Part shown: in pieces, positions 17,715 to 27,440 of the stretch
Position numbering within the stretch: the stretch's first letter is position 1
Layout: every line of letters begins with the position of its first letter
Source of the DNA: Blastocatellia bacterium
GTDB lineage: Bacteria > Acidobacteriota > Blastocatellia > Pyrinomonadales > Pyrinomonadaceae
DNA: 64,000 nucleotides
Assembly: GCA_016789265.1 (NCBI GenBank)
Contig: JAEUQK010000027.1
Location: 62,001 to 126,000, forward strand
Direction: 5' to 3'
Notes under the pieces: generated by a model
Database searches by the model: none
What the model was told of the DNA's origin: nothing
Seen by the model: the letters and a program-made list of their open reading frames with translations, nothing else
Made by a program: the position numbers and the translations under genes

Positions 17715-18122
17715 ATGAACGTATTTCACAAGGTACTGCTCAAGGTACACGAAATTTCCGGCGGCAAAGAAAATGCCGACGTCGATCTTATCGATCTGCT
17801 TAAGAAAGAAGGGTTTTATTCGAACATCGATAACATCGCCAAGCAGCTCCAAGACGAAGGCTGGGTCACGGAAACCTCACGCAGATACACGGTTCGCATC
17901 ACCCATTGGGGTAACTCGGAAGCAAAGCGGGTCTTGAGCGATTCGCCGGATAAGGTAAATGAAAGAGAAAAAGAATCCAGCCGTCTTCTGAATCAGGGGC
18001 GGGAGATGCTCATTCTCCTCGAGGAGTTTGCTGCGGGGCCGACGACAGCAAAACTGGATAACATCGAAAAACACCTTTCTGCCATCGCTGAACGCTCAAA
18101 GAAGATACGGGGCTATTTATGA
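17715..18122 (+). CDS. Small cytoplasmic protein of unknown function
   Basis: 135 residues from ATG 17715, 27 nt after the ROK kinase. The first half (VHEISGGKENADVDLIDLLKKEGFYSNIDNIAKQLQDEGWV) could be a winged-helix-like fold with the pattern TVRITHWG as its beta-wing. The second half is a predicted charged helix. No known family was recognised. It may be the third gene of the sugar operon. Confidence 0.65.
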   Translation: MNVFHKVLLKVHEISGGKENADVDLIDLLKKEGFYSNIDNIAKQLQDEGWVTETSRRYTVRITHWGNSEAKRVLSDSPDKVNEREKESSRLLNQGREMLILLEEFAAGPTTAKLDNIEKHLSAIAERSKKIRGYL

Positions 18123-18191
18123 GCTGAATTACTTGCTTATCGGGCGCGTATTAGAGTAAACTGATTGTTTGCAACGATGCGTCGAGTGTCT

Positions 18192-18220
18192 AGTGGGTCT
18201 CGTGCCCACTTTTTGTTTTT
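18192..18220 (+). terminator. Terminator-like attenuator in the rimP leader
   Basis: AGTGGG (18192-18197) pairs with CCCACT (18205-18210), 7-nt loop, followed by TTTTGTTTTT. It ends 15 nt before the rimP start and far from the preceding gene. Comparable leader terminators in front of rimP-nusA operons are known as the rimP leader; here the assignment is by position and shape only. Confidence 0.6.
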
Positions 18221-18234
18221 CATAGAACGTCTTG

Positions 18235-18720
18235 ATGGAAGGAAATTCGACATTCCAGAGGGTCAAAGAGATCGCGTTGTTTGCGGTAGCTGAGTGCGGC
18301 GTCGAGTTCGTTCATCTCGAATTTGCCGGCACCAAGCGTAACCTGGTCGTTCGGGTATTTGTTGATAAACCCGGCGGAGTAACGATCGAAGATTGCGGAA
18401 ACGTATCGAGAACCATGGAAGCGGTCATGGATGCCGAGGATCTCATACCGCGAGCCTACGTTCTCGAGGTGTCGTCCCCCGGGCTCGACAGAGAGTTATA
18501 TAACATCGAGGATTTTGTAAAGTTTGTCGGATCCGCCGCAAAAGTGCGAACGAAGGTCGCCGACGGTACTATTGCAAGCCTGAATGGCGTTATTGCGGGT
18601 GTTGCCGAAGGAATGATCGAGTTTGACGACCGTACGAAAGGACGCGTCAGCTTTCCATACGATTCGGTCGTGAAGGCAAATTTAAAGGTGGATATTCAAC
18701 AAGAATTGAAGCGGAACTAA
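18235..18720 (+). CDS. rimP: Ribosome maturation factor RimP
   Basis: 161 residues from ATG 18235 (the TTG before it is less likely). N-terminal RimP domain: CGVEFVHLEFAGTKRNLVVRVFVDKPGGVTIEDC, the VSSPGLDREL signature, then the SH3-like C-terminal domain (GVAEGMIEFDDRTKG). It is a cytoplasmic 30S assembly factor. First of the rimP-nusA-infB-rbfA cluster. Confidence 0.95.
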   Translation: MEGNSTFQRVKEIALFAVAECGVEFVHLEFAGTKRNLVVRVFVDKPGGVTIEDCGNVSRTMEAVMDAEDLIPRAYVLEVSSPGLDRELYNIEDFVKFVGSAAKVRTKVADGTIASLNGVIAGVAEGMIEFDDRTKGRVSFPYDSVVKANLKVDIQQELKRN

Positions 18721-18763
18721 CGGCGGCCGTCAGGCCCGAAACCGGAGTTCCCGAAAAGGTAAT

Positions 18764-20308
18764 ATGGCATCATTGATCCAACAGAGTATCGAGGCACTGT
18801 GCAGCGAACAGGGGCTTGACCGCGAAATGGTCATCGAAGCGATGAAAGACGCCGTTAAAGCGGCGGCTCGCAAGCAGTTCAGATCGCAGGACAAGACAGG
18901 CGACAGTATTCAGGTCGACTGGAACCCGGAGGACGGCGAAGTAGAAGTTTCTGTTCAAAAGACGATCGTCGAAACGGTCGAGGACGAGCTTACGCAGCTT
19001 TCACTTGAAGAGGCACAGGAACTCGCTGGCGACGAGGTCGAGATCGGCGATATGCTGCTTATCCCGCTGGATCGTGAGCTGATGGGCCGAATTGCCGCGC
19101 AGACCGCCAAGCAGATATTGGTTCAAAAGGTCAGAGAGGCGATCCGTGAAAAGGTCTATGACGAGTATGTCGATCGTAAGGGTGAGCTGATCAATGGCAC
19201 CATCAAGCGTTTTGAGCGCGGAGACATTATCGTAGACCTTGGCAATAATCTTGAAGCGATAATTCCAAAGAAGGAACAGTCACGCGGAGAGATCTGGAAC
19301 CAGGGCGAACGTATTCGCGTCGTTATCGTAGATGTGACAAAGGATCAAAAGGGACAGCAGATCAAGGTTTCCCGGGCTTCGGCCGAGCTCGTGAAACGCC
19401 TGTTCGAGATGGAGGTCCCTGAGATCTATGACGAGACAGTTGTGATCAAGTCTGCGGTCCGTGAACCGGGCGACCGGGCAAAGATAGCGGTCGCGTCAAA
19501 CGAAAAAGATGTCGATCCGGTCGGTGCGTGCGTCGGTATGAAAGGCTCTCGTGTCCAGGCCATAATCAAAGAGCTTCGCGGAGAAAAGATCGATATTATC
19601 GAGTGGTCGGACGAGCCGTCTGTGTTTGCGGCGAACGCTCTGTCGCCGGCCAAGGTGTCTCAGGTTCGCATCACCGACATAGAGAAACGTAAAATGCACG
19701 TGATCGTCGGCGAGGACCAGCTTAGCCTGGCGATCGGAAAGAAAGGCCAGAATGTGCGGTTGGCCACGAGACTTGTCGGCTGGGATATAGATATTGTAAG
19801 CGAAGAAGTTCTGAAGAAAGAGATCGCCCTTCAAATGGGCAGGATGATGGCGTCGGGTGAAGCGGTACCGATCACGGCTCTGGAAGGCGTGAACGCCAAT
19901 CAGGCTGACATCCTTGCGGCAAAGGGAATTGACGATGTCGAGAACCTCGCATCATCGACGATCGATGACCTGGTTGACTACCTTGACGTCACCTTTGATG
20001 AAGCACAAGAAATATTGAGGTCAGCTCAGGCCATAGTGGCAGCAAAGGACGGTACTGGATCTGAAGAGTCGGTCAGCGGCGACGAAGGGTCTCTTGATAC
20101 CGTCGGTAATTCAGATGCCCCTTCGCCTGAGGAAGGGGAGGCCGAGCCCTCTTTGGAAGTGGAAGAGACCGAGATCGCGGAAACTGAGGTCGCCGAGACC
20201 GAGGTTGCGGAAACCGAAGTGGTCGAAACCGCGGCGTCCGACGAAGAGGCCGTGGAGGTCGAAGGTGCCGAAGAACCAGCTGAAGAGATCGAAGAAGCGG
20301 CTAAGTAG
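18764..20308 (+). CDS. nusA: Transcription termination/antitermination factor NusA
   Basis: 514 residues. N-terminal RNA-polymerase-binding domain (about 1-130), S1 domain with RFERGDIIVDLG and IIPKKEQ (about 140-200), two KH domains (VGACVGMKGSRVQAI near 250; LAIGKKGQNVRLA near 325), and a helix-hairpin-helix-like segment (DILAAKGIDDVENL). The last 90 residues form a very acidic tail with a 5-residue E-[VI]-A-E-T repeat. It acts with RNA polymerase on pausing and termination and may regulate its own operon at the rimP leader. Confidence 0.97.
   Translation: MASLIQQSIEALCSEQGLDREMVIEAMKDAVKAAARKQFRSQDKTGDSIQVDWNPEDGEVEVSVQKTIVETVEDELTQLSLEEAQELAGDEVEIGDMLLIPLDRELMGRIAAQTAKQILVQKVREAIREKVYDEYVDRKGELINGTIKRFERGDIIVDLGNNLEAIIPKKEQSRGEIWNQGERIRVVIVDVTKDQKGQQIKVSRASAELVKRLFEMEVPEIYDETVVIKSAVREPGDRAKIAVASNEKDVDPVGACVGMKGSRVQAIIKELRGEKIDIIEWSDEPSVFAANALSPAKVSQVRITDIEKRKMHVIVGEDQLSLAIGKKGQNVRLATRLVGWDIDIVSEEVLKKEIALQMGRMMASGEAVPITALEGVNANQADILAAKGIDDVENLASSTIDDLVDYLDVTFDEAQEILRSAQAIVAAKDGTGSEESVSGDEGSLDTVGNSDAPSPEEGEAEPSLEVEETEIAETEVAETEVAETEVVETAASDEEAVEVEGAEEPAEEIEEAAK
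20171..20230 (+). repeat. 15-bp tandem repeat in the NusA acidic tail
   Basis: Four imperfect 15-bp units (GAGATCGCGGAAACT, then three variants), each encoding E-[IV]-[AV]-E-T. It is inside nusA and in frame, so copy-number changes would only alter the acidic tail. Confidence 0.85.
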
Positions 20309-20407
20309 TCCGTAGGTTCCCGCCCGGAATCTGACCGAGTTTCTCAGTTGATCGGCAGGCCGGTGCTATCCGACCGGAAACGTCGGGTCAAAAGGGTTTT
20401 ATTATTT

Positions 20408-23110
20408 ATGGCAGCAGTTAGGAAAGTCAGAGTATATGATCTCGCGAAAGAGCTGAAGCAGGATGCAAAGCGCCTGATCGAAGACCTGCGTCGTGAGGGT
20501 GCGGACGTTAGTGTCGCGTCAAACTCGGTCAGCATTGAGATCGCTGAAAAGGTTCGGCTCAAATATATGCCGAAGACCGAGGTGGCGCCAAAGCGCGGCA
20601 TCAAGGTGATCAAGGCCACTAAGAAAGAGCCCGAAGCAGTTTCTGAATTGCCGCCGATCGAACCGGAGGCTGAAGTTGAAACCCCGGTCGAGATCGAGCC
20701 TTTGCCTGAAACGGAAAAGGAATCGGCCCCTGTCGAAGCGGTGGCAACTCCGTCCGTTCGAAAGGTTTTGAAAAAGAAAGAGGTGGTTGAAGCGCCTGTT
20801 GAATCGGTGCCGGCCGAACCCGTCGTAGCTGCTGACGAATCCTTGGACACGGTGCCGGAAACGGTACCTGCGGCCGAAAGTCAGGATGAAGTCCCGGTCT
20901 CTGAAGCTCCCAAGGCCGGAACTGCTGTAAAGGTACTGCGTCCAACTGGCACTCAGATCAAAACGCTTACATTAACAAAAGATGCACTTCAGAAGGGAAT
21001 AAAGCCCGGTGAACGCGTCGTCGCCGAAGCGCCGACCAAGGCCGGTAAGCTTGCAGGTGACATAATCGCCGGAAGGGATGCGAGGGGCAGACGACCGGGA
21101 GAGTTCAGAGGAACTCCTGGCGAAAGTTCAACCCCCCAAACCGTTTATACGCCGCCCGCGGATAATCGCAGAAGGCCCGGACGTTCGGGCGGGCGCAAAA
21201 CGAAAGGTGACGCTAAGGGAGGCAGGTTTGCAGAGCGCGATCTGGATGCACCGCGTCAGCGCACTATCGAAGAAAGGATCAGCGAGCAGATCGGCCGTAA
21301 AGAATCTGACGAGTTCAAGGCCGTTCGCCTTGTGGAAGGAGCGACAGTCCGCGAATTCGCAGAAGCGTTGGGCATTCCTCCGCGAGACATTGTCCAGCTT
21401 TTGATCAAAAAAGGAGTTTTCGCAACTCTCAATCAACCTATCGGCGAGAATAAAGCAGTCGAGATCGGAATGGATTTCGGTTTTGACGTTAGCTTTGTCC
21501 CATTTGAAGAGATGGTCGTCGAACAAGAGTTCGAAGAGCTTATTGCGTCCGACTCAGACGACGTTGAAGAAACACGAGCGCCGGTCGTTACGGTCATGGG
21601 CCACGTCGATCACGGTAAGACGTCTCTGCTCGATGCGATCCGTTCGGCCAACGTTGCCGAAGGCGAAGCCGGCGGCATCACCCAGCACATCGGCGCCTAC
21701 AGTGTCTACGTGCCAAGTCCGGACAATCCGGAAAAACAACGTCGTGTCGTGTTTCTCGATACGCCGGGACACGAAGCCTTCACGATGATGCGTGCACGCG
21801 GCGCAAAGGCCACGGACGTGGTCATCCTTGTCGTGGCGGCGGATGACGGTGTTATGCCTCAGACCATAGAAGCGGTCGAACATTCAAAAGCGGCGGGTGT
21901 TCCCATCATAGTCGCGATCAACAAGATCGATAAACCTGACGCCAATCCGGATAAGGTCAAACAGGGACTTGCCGGCCTGGGCCTGCAGCCGGTAGAGTGG
22001 GGCGGCGACGTCGAAATGGTGCCGGTGTCGGCAAAGAAACGTGAGAATCTTGACACACTCCTTGAGACGGTTCTGCTTCAAGCCGACATTCTCGAACTCA
22101 AGGCGAGCCCGACTCGCAGAGCTTCCGGCGTTGTACTTGAGGCGAAACTTGATAAAGGCCGCGGTGCGGTCGGAACCATCCTGGTTCAACAAGGAACTCT
22201 CCGAGTTGGTGACCCGTTCATCGTCGGACAATTTTACGGCAAGGTACGCGCTATGTTCTCCGATCGCGGTGAAGCCGTGACCGAGGCACCGCCGGCAACG
22301 CCTGTCGAAGTCCTCGGACTCCAAGGCGTCCCGCAAGCAGGTGATACGATCCAGGTCGTCTCCGATATCGAACGAGCCACCTCCATCGCTGGGCAGAGGC
22401 AGATGCACGCACGACAAGCTGCAATGCTCAAGACCACGAAACGAGGCATCGAATCTCTCGGACAGGCCGAGATCAAAGAACTTCTCGTCATTCTCAAGGC
22501 TGACGTTCAAGGTTCGGTCGAGGTCCTCAAGACCACCCTCGAAAAGCTTTCGACCGAGAAGGTAAAGGTTCGCGTCATCCGCGCCGGCGTCGGAGCTATA
22601 GCCGAATCGGACGTTCTCCTTGCCTCTGCAACGCAGGCCGATGATTCATCTACCGCTGTTGTGATCATCGGATTTAACGTCCGTCCGGAAGCAAGGGTCG
22701 CGGACATTGCTAAGCACGAAGATGTGGACATTCGTCTCCACTCGATAATTTACAAGGTCGAGGAAGAGATCAAGGCCGCGATGATCGGGATGCTGGACGC
22801 GATCGAGAAAGAGGTTATCCTCGGCAAAGCGCTTGTACAGGAAACATTCAAGGTCTCAAGGATCGGAACGATCGCGGGGTGCCGCGTTACCGATGGCGTG
22901 ATCCGGCGACAAGCACGTGCCCGCCTGATCCGTGACGGTGTGGTGATATGGGAGGGCGATATCGCAACCCTGAAGCGCTTCAAAGATGACACCAACGAGG
23001 TTCGACAGGGCTTCGAATGCGGCATCAGCCTCGTGAATTTCAATGACATCAAGATCAATGACGAGATCGAGGCATACGTCATCGAAAAGATCGCGGCGAC
23101 TGAACTTTAA
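20408..23110 (+). CDS. infB: Translation initiation factor IF-2
   Basis: 900 residues from ATG 20408 ([16 protein letters not shown]), the standard IF-2 N-terminal domain; the upstream TTG start would add an unrelated extension. A long low-complexity Glu/Pro/Val region occupies residues 70-300. The G domain starts near 390, with GHVDHGKT (G1), DTPGHEAF (G3), NKID (G4) and a SAKK (G5), followed by domains II-IV ([24 protein letters not shown]). It brings initiator tRNA to the 30S subunit. No ylxR or L7Ae gene lies between nusA and infB, unlike in many bacteria. Confidence 0.97.
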   Translation: MAAVRKVRVYDLAKELKQDAKRLIEDLRREGADVSVASNSVSIEIAEKVRLKYMPKTEVAPKRGIKVIKATKKEPEAVSELPPIEPEAEVETPVEIEPLPETEKESAPVEAVATPSVRKVLKKKEVVEAPVESVPAEPVVAADESLDTVPETVPAAESQDEVPVSEAPKAGTAVKVLRPTGTQIKTLTLTKDALQKGIKPGERVVAEAPTKAGKLAGDIIAGRDARGRRPGEFRGTPGESSTPQTVYTPPADNRRRPGRSGGRKTKGDAKGGRFAERDLDAPRQRTIEERISEQIGRKESDEFKAVRLVEGATVREFAEALGIPPRDIVQLLIKKGVFATLNQPIGENKAVEIGMDFGFDVSFVPFEEMVVEQEFEELIASDSDDVEETRAPVVTVMGHVDHGKTSLLDAIRSANVAEGEAGGITQHIGAYSVYVPSPDNPEKQRRVVFLDTPGHEAFTMMRARGAKATDVVILVVAADDGVMPQTIEAVEHSKAAGVPIIVAINKIDKPDANPDKVKQGLAGLGLQPVEWGGDVEMVPVSAKKRENLDTLLETVLLQADILELKASPTRRASGVVLEAKLDKGRGAVGTILVQQGTLRVGDPFIVGQFYGKVRAMFSDRGEAVTEAPPATPVEVLGLQGVPQAGDTIQVVSDIERATSIAGQRQMHARQAAMLKTTKRGIESLGQAEIKELLVILKADVQGSVEVLKTTLEKLSTEKVKVRVIRAGVGAIAESDVLLASATQADDSSTAVVIIGFNVRPEARVADIAKHEDVDIRLHSIIYKVEEEIKAAMIGMLDAIEKEVILGKALVQETFKVSRIGTIAGCRVTDGVIRRQARARLIRDGVVIWEGDIATLKRFKDDTNEVRQGFECGISLVNFNDIKINDEIEAYVIEKIAATEL

Positions 23111-23484
23111 TGGCCCGGCGTCCTGAAAGACTTGCAGAGGCCCTTCGCGAAGAGATCGCAGAGGTGGTCGGATATGAACTCGATGACCCGAGGACCGAGA
23201 CGGTCACGGTCACCGATGTAAATGTTTCGGATGATTTGAGGGATGCAAAGGTCTTCGTGATCGTAGAGGGCACCGAGGCTGAAAAGCTTGCGGCAATGAA
23301 GGCCTTGCAGCATGCCTCCGTATTTGTTAGGCAACAGGTCGCTCTGAACCTTAGCTTGCGCCATGTCCCGCTGCTTCATTTTGCACGCGACACGGCCGAA
23401 GAAAATGCCGCCCGCGTGGGCGAACTCTTGCAGGATCTAACGAGCAAGGGTGAATTTACTGAAAAGGAAGAAATAAGTGAATAG
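23110..23484 (+). CDS. rbfA: Ribosome-binding factor A
   Basis: 124 residues; its ATG overlaps the infB stop (TAATG). RbfA KH-like fold: RLAEALREEIAEVV, DDPRTETVTVTDVNVSDDLRDAKVFV, then LRHVPLLHFARDTAEENAARV. It matures the 16S rRNA 5' end. Co-translated with infB. Confidence 0.94.
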   Translation: MARRPERLAEALREEIAEVVGYELDDPRTETVTVTDVNVSDDLRDAKVFVIVEGTEAEKLAAMKALQHASVFVRQQVALNLSLRHVPLLHFARDTAEENAARVGELLQDLTSKGEFTEKEEISE

Positions 23485-23575
23485 TGATGAGTGATGGGTT
23501 ACAGGTGGAGAGCAGTATTTTTCAGACCGCTCGCCACTAACCATTCGCCATTCGTCACACTTCGTTTTTGATAAA

Positions 23576-24574
23576 GTGTTAAGTCAAGTAGTAGAGTTAA
23601 TTGAAAACAAGAACCGGTTTGGTATCACAACACATATCAAACCCGACGGCGACGGTATCGGCTCATCGCTTGGCCTCTGTTGGCTGCTCAAGTCTCTCGG
23701 TAAATCCGCCGAAGTGATAGTCAGGGGAGAGATCCCACCGGCTTATCAGAACCTGCCAGGGGCAGAAGAGGTACGCGACATTGAATCGGTTGATCGAGAT
23801 TACGATGCCATTTTCGTGATCGAGTGTTCAGACCTGGATCGTCCCGGGATAAAGGGCCTTGAGCACGAGTTCACGGTAAATATCGATCATCATTCGACCA
23901 GCGCTCATTTTGGAACCGTAAACTGGATCGATTCGACCGCATCCGCTGTTGGGGAGATGATCTACAATCTTTGCAAGGCCATTGGCGGCCGTGTCACAAG
24001 AGAGATCGCCGAGTGTGTTTACATGGCGCTTGTGACAGACACAGGTTCATTCCATTTTTCAAATACGACAGATCGAACGCTAAAGGTGGCTTCCGAACTC
24101 GTTAAGGCAGGTGTAAAGCCTGCCGATATCTCAGAGGCCGTTTACAGTAATTATCCCTGGTCCCGCATCGAACTCATGCGTCAGGTGCTGGACACCGTGA
24201 AGCGCGATGAGACCGGACGCGTCGCGTCACTACGTCAGACGCTTAAGATGAGGGAAACATCGGGGGCTGTTGATGGCGACAATAATGGATTTGTGAACAT
24301 TCCGCTCGCGGCCAGAGACGTTCTGGCCTGTGTGTATATGCGAGAGATCGGTGAAAACCAATATCGCGTCAGCCTTCGGTCAAAGGGCGATATCAATGTC
24401 GCGAAGGTCGCCGAAAGATTTGGAGGCGGCGGTCATCGAAATGCGGCCGGGTTACGTATCGACGGCGATTGGGATGAAAAGGAGCGAGAGTTGATCGAGG
24501 CAGTCCGCGAGGCCGTCGAATACGGTGAGGCCGTTGCTGCAGGCGATATTACGGTCGCTCCTGACGTCTTCTAA
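23576..24574 (+). CDS. nrnA: DHH/DHHA1 phosphoesterase, NrnA-like oligoribonuclease/pAp phosphatase
   Basis: 332 residues from GTG 23576; no nearby ATG. The N-terminal DHH domain has KPDGDGIGSSLGL, a metal-binding Asp in VIECSDLDRPG, and the DHH motif in NIDHHSTS. The C-terminal DHHA1 domain has FGGGGHRNAAG. Enzymes of this type degrade nanoRNA and 3'-phosphoadenosine 5'-phosphate using Mn2+. Its position directly after rbfA is common. Confidence 0.93.
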   Translation: MLSQVVELIENKNRFGITTHIKPDGDGIGSSLGLCWLLKSLGKSAEVIVRGEIPPAYQNLPGAEEVRDIESVDRDYDAIFVIECSDLDRPGIKGLEHEFTVNIDHHSTSAHFGTVNWIDSTASAVGEMIYNLCKAIGGRVTREIAECVYMALVTDTGSFHFSNTTDRTLKVASELVKAGVKPADISEAVYSNYPWSRIELMRQVLDTVKRDETGRVASLRQTLKMRETSGAVDGDNNGFVNIPLAARDVLACVYMREIGENQYRVSLRSKGDINVAKVAERFGGGGHRNAAGLRIDGDWDEKERELIEAVREAVEYGEAVAAGDITVAPDVF

Positions 24575-24597
24575 TACGGCAAACCCGTGTCCCAGTT

Positions 24598-25575
24598 ATG
24601 AATGAGATCGAACGGCTATCCCAGGCGTCGTCTAACCAGGACCACCGACCAGGAATCGGCTCGTTCACAGAGTCATGGCTTCGTTTCATTAGACTCTACA
24701 CCTATTACACACCGATCCGAAAAGGCAAATATCGCCTCTATCAAGCAGCACTAAAACTGGTAAAGGAACGTCCTCGTGAACTGCCGACAACCGTTAGAGA
24801 CGGACGCCGATTCGTTGTTGACCTCACCACTGGAATGCAGGAGACTCTTTTTTTTATTGGTGAGTACGAGCGATTTATTACGAGAGTTGCCGAGAAGCTG
24901 ATAGGGCAAGGTGAGACCTGCGTTGACGCAGGCGCGAATTTTGGCTGGTACACGACCCTCATGTCCGAACGCGTCGGGCCAAAAGGCTCGGTTCTCGCCT
25001 TCGAACCCATGCCGAGGACCTTTAACGAGCTTTCACGCAATCGCGATCTATTGCGGTTTAAGGAGAACGTGACGATCAACAACCTGGCTCTCGGCGATCA
25101 TGAAGGAACGGTGCAGATAAATCTGTTCGAGGGCGAACCGTCCGGCCATGCATCGCTTTCGCCAAAGTCGCAAATCGGCATTTCATCGTTCGCTTGCCCG
25201 ATGACGACACTCGACCAGTATCTATCGGAAAACGGTGTTGGGAACGTAGATTTTCTAAAGGCAGATATAGAAGGGGCGGAAATGATGCTGCTAAAAGGCG
25301 CGGATCGCCTATTTGAACAAAAAGTTCCGCCGATCATATTGATGGAAATGGCATTGGAACAGTCCCGTCATTTTGGCTACACACCGGATGAACTTGTTAA
25401 ATACATTTCATCAAAAGGAGCCTACGATTTTTACAAGGTCGATGAGCCGAACGAATGCTTGATAAAGATCGAAGGATTTGATAGCAGTGACATAGGTGCA
25501 AACGTGTTCTGTATTCCAATCAATTCGGCGCCGGAAAAGACAGCTGCCTTGAAGGAATTCATATCTGACCGATAA
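24598..25575 (+). CDS. FkbM-family SAM-dependent methyltransferase
   Basis: 325 residues. The SAM site is CVDAGANFGWYT (about residues 108-119), followed by VLAFEPMP, and by DFLKADIEGAEMMLLKGA, the FkbM signature. An N-terminal region of about 90 residues precedes the fold. Family members O-methylate sugars and natural products, but the substrate here is unknown. The stop codon overlaps the cobO start (TAATG), so the two are coupled even though their chemistry differs. Confidence 0.88.
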   Translation: MNEIERLSQASSNQDHRPGIGSFTESWLRFIRLYTYYTPIRKGKYRLYQAALKLVKERPRELPTTVRDGRRFVVDLTTGMQETLFFIGEYERFITRVAEKLIGQGETCVDAGANFGWYTTLMSERVGPKGSVLAFEPMPRTFNELSRNRDLLRFKENVTINNLALGDHEGTVQINLFEGEPSGHASLSPKSQIGISSFACPMTTLDQYLSENGVGNVDFLKADIEGAEMMLLKGADRLFEQKVPPIILMEMALEQSRHFGYTPDELVKYISSKGAYDFYKVDEPNECLIKIEGFDSSDIGANVFCIPINSAPEKTAALKEFISDR

Positions 25576-26156
25576 TGACCGATACAAAAGAGAAGCGATA
25601 CAAGTGGCGGCGTGAGGACTACCGCGAGAACACCAAAGGCCTGCTGATGGTAAATACCGGCGACGGTAAAGGCAAAACCACGGCGGCGATCGGCGTTATT
25701 GTACGAGCCGCCGGCCGAGGAATGAAATGCTGCATGATACAGTTCATGAAGTCGAAGAACGATAGATATGGTGAGCATGAATCGCTGGAAAAACTAGGCG
25801 TTGAAGTCCATACAATGGGCGACGGATTTACGTGGGACACGAACGATAAGACCCAAGACATCAAGACAAGCGAAGAGACGTGGGCCCTTTGCGTCGAGAA
25901 AATGAAAAGCGAAGAGTATGACCTGCTTGTTTTCGATGAGCTTGTTTACGTATTGGATTATAAATTTCTGGATGTGATCAAGGTCATCGATGAAATAAGA
26001 TCCGTTCGCAAGAAACAGCCGCACTTGCACATTATCGCGACCGGACGAAACGCTCCGCCGGAACTGATCGAAGCCGCCGACCTTGTCACAGAAATGAAAG
26101 AGATCAAGCACCCGTTCCACGCGGGAATCTATGCTCAACAGGGGATCGAATTTTAA
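25575..26156 (+). CDS. cobO: Corrinoid adenosyltransferase CobO/BtuR
   Basis: 193 residues. P-loop GDGKGKTTA at 29-37 within a conserved MVNTGDGKGKTTAAIG, FMKS near 55, FDELVYVLDY (Walker B-like) and HIIATGRNAPPELIEAADLVTEM, the family signature. It adds the adenosyl group to corrinoids to make adenosylcobalamin. There are no other cobalamin genes nearby, consistent with salvage. Partly overlaps the upstream fkbM and is followed at once by pgpA. Confidence 0.94.
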   Translation: MTDTKEKRYKWRREDYRENTKGLLMVNTGDGKGKTTAAIGVIVRAAGRGMKCCMIQFMKSKNDRYGEHESLEKLGVEVHTMGDGFTWDTNDKTQDIKTSEETWALCVEKMKSEEYDLLVFDELVYVLDYKFLDVIKVIDEIRSVRKKQPHLHIIATGRNAPPELIEAADLVTEMKEIKHPFHAGIYAQQGIEF

Positions 26157-26157
26157 C

Positions 26158-26718
26158 GTGGGCATCAAATCAGACATAAAGCGCCGAAAACCTGAGGGAA
26201 TAAAAGACTATCTTGCGCTTGCTGTGACGACGGTAGGAGTCGGGTATTTACCTCTCGCTCCCGGCACTTGGGGATCGCTTGTTGCCGTTTTGATCTATAC
26301 AGTGCTTGCTTCTGCTTTTACATCTTACCGTTATGCGCCCAGCATCACTGATCCACAATTTCTGGTCGCGGCGATTCATGCGGTCATCCTGATCGTCTTC
26401 CTGCTCTTTTCGCTTTTGGGAGTTTGGGCAGCGGGCCGCGCGACCGAGCTGCTTGGTAATTCAGACCCATCTGAAGCTGTTGTCGACGAAGTTATCGGCC
26501 AGCTTATCGTTTTTCTATTCATTCCGTTCACAACTTCATGGTGGCTGATAGGTTCGGGGTTTCTCCTTTTTCGTTTATTCGATATTTGGAAACCCTATCC
26601 CATTGACTATCTTCAAGTTCTGCCCGGCGGTATCGGGGTGTGTGCCGATGACATACTGGCCGGGGTCTATGCCGGGGTTTGCCTTTCTATTATCTACGCC
26701 ATTGGCCTATCGATATGA
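26158..26718 (+). CDS. pgpA: Phosphatidylglycerophosphatase A
   Basis: 186 residues from GTG 26158, two bases after the cobO stop; an in-frame ATG at 26131 would overlap cobO. PgpA motifs: APGTWGSL near the N-terminus and VDEVIGQL with the acidic active-site residues, then LFRLFDIWKPYPI. Four hydrophobic segments. It removes phosphate from phosphatidylglycerophosphate in the inner membrane. Confidence 0.9.
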   Translation: MGIKSDIKRRKPEGIKDYLALAVTTVGVGYLPLAPGTWGSLVAVLIYTVLASAFTSYRYAPSITDPQFLVAAIHAVILIVFLLFSLLGVWAAGRATELLGNSDPSEAVVDEVIGQLIVFLFIPFTTSWWLIGSGFLLFRLFDIWKPYPIDYLQVLPGGIGVCADDILAGVYAGVCLSIIYAIGLSI

Positions 26719-27440
26719 TCTACCACGTTTTGCCCGGTGACGCTCATGTCGAGGAGTTTCGAAAAACCGGCCTTGAGGGCGAGGTGATCGTTTTCCGCGA
26801 TGTACTCATTACGGGTCCGATAGATCACGCCCCTGCGGAGGAATTCTGGGATCGGAGAGCACGGTTCGTCTTGTCGGAATACGGCGAGGATGAGATCGTG
26901 TTTCAGGAAAAGGTCGCTGATGAATTGCTCAAGCTTTCAGACGTTAACGAAGGAGATGAAGTGTTCCTTTGGTTTGAGTACGAACTGTTTTGCAGCGTGA
27001 ATATGTGGTTTTGCCTGGATCGGTTGCAAGACAGCTTGGCAGACATTTTCAGGATCGCGCCCAGCAATGTCTCGCCCGACGACGTTTGGAAAGGCTTTGG
27101 GGATCATGCTGCAGAAGATCTTTTGTCATGTTTCGAGTCCAGGATCCAATTCGGTAAGAAAGATATTGAAATAGGTGCACGTCTGTGGCGAGCCTTCGCA
27201 GAGCGTGACTCTGAGCAGCTGGAGGATCTCGGTAATTACCGATCAGCTTGTTTCCCGTTTCTAAAGGAAGTCTGCGAAGCTGCACTCGAGATCGACACTC
27301 GGCCGGCAGAGATAGTTAGAGAGATCATGGGGTCAGGACTTGATGACATCGAAACGGTCTTTCCCGAATTTCAAAAACGGGCTGGAGTTTACGGTTTTGG
27401 GGATCTACAGGTGATGAGAATCATGGAGAACCTAAACTAG
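26715..27440 (+). CDS. DUF1835-like protein
   Basis: 241 residues from ATG 26715, overlapping the pgpA stop (ATGA). The start MIYHVLPGDAHVEEFRKTGLEG, then VIVFRDVLITGPI, matches the N-terminal DUF1835 pattern (HVLPGDA, and D-x-L-x-x-GP). A helical C-terminal part follows. The biochemical function is unknown. It ends overlapping the convergent corA gene by 20 nt. Confidence 0.75.
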   Translation: MIYHVLPGDAHVEEFRKTGLEGEVIVFRDVLITGPIDHAPAEEFWDRRARFVLSEYGEDEIVFQEKVADELLKLSDVNEGDEVFLWFEYELFCSVNMWFCLDRLQDSLADIFRIAPSNVSPDDVWKGFGDHAAEDLLSCFESRIQFGKKDIEIGARLWRAFAERDSEQLEDLGNYRSACFPFLKEVCEAALEIDTRPAEIVREIMGSGLDDIETVFPEFQKRAGVYGFGDLQVMRIMENLN

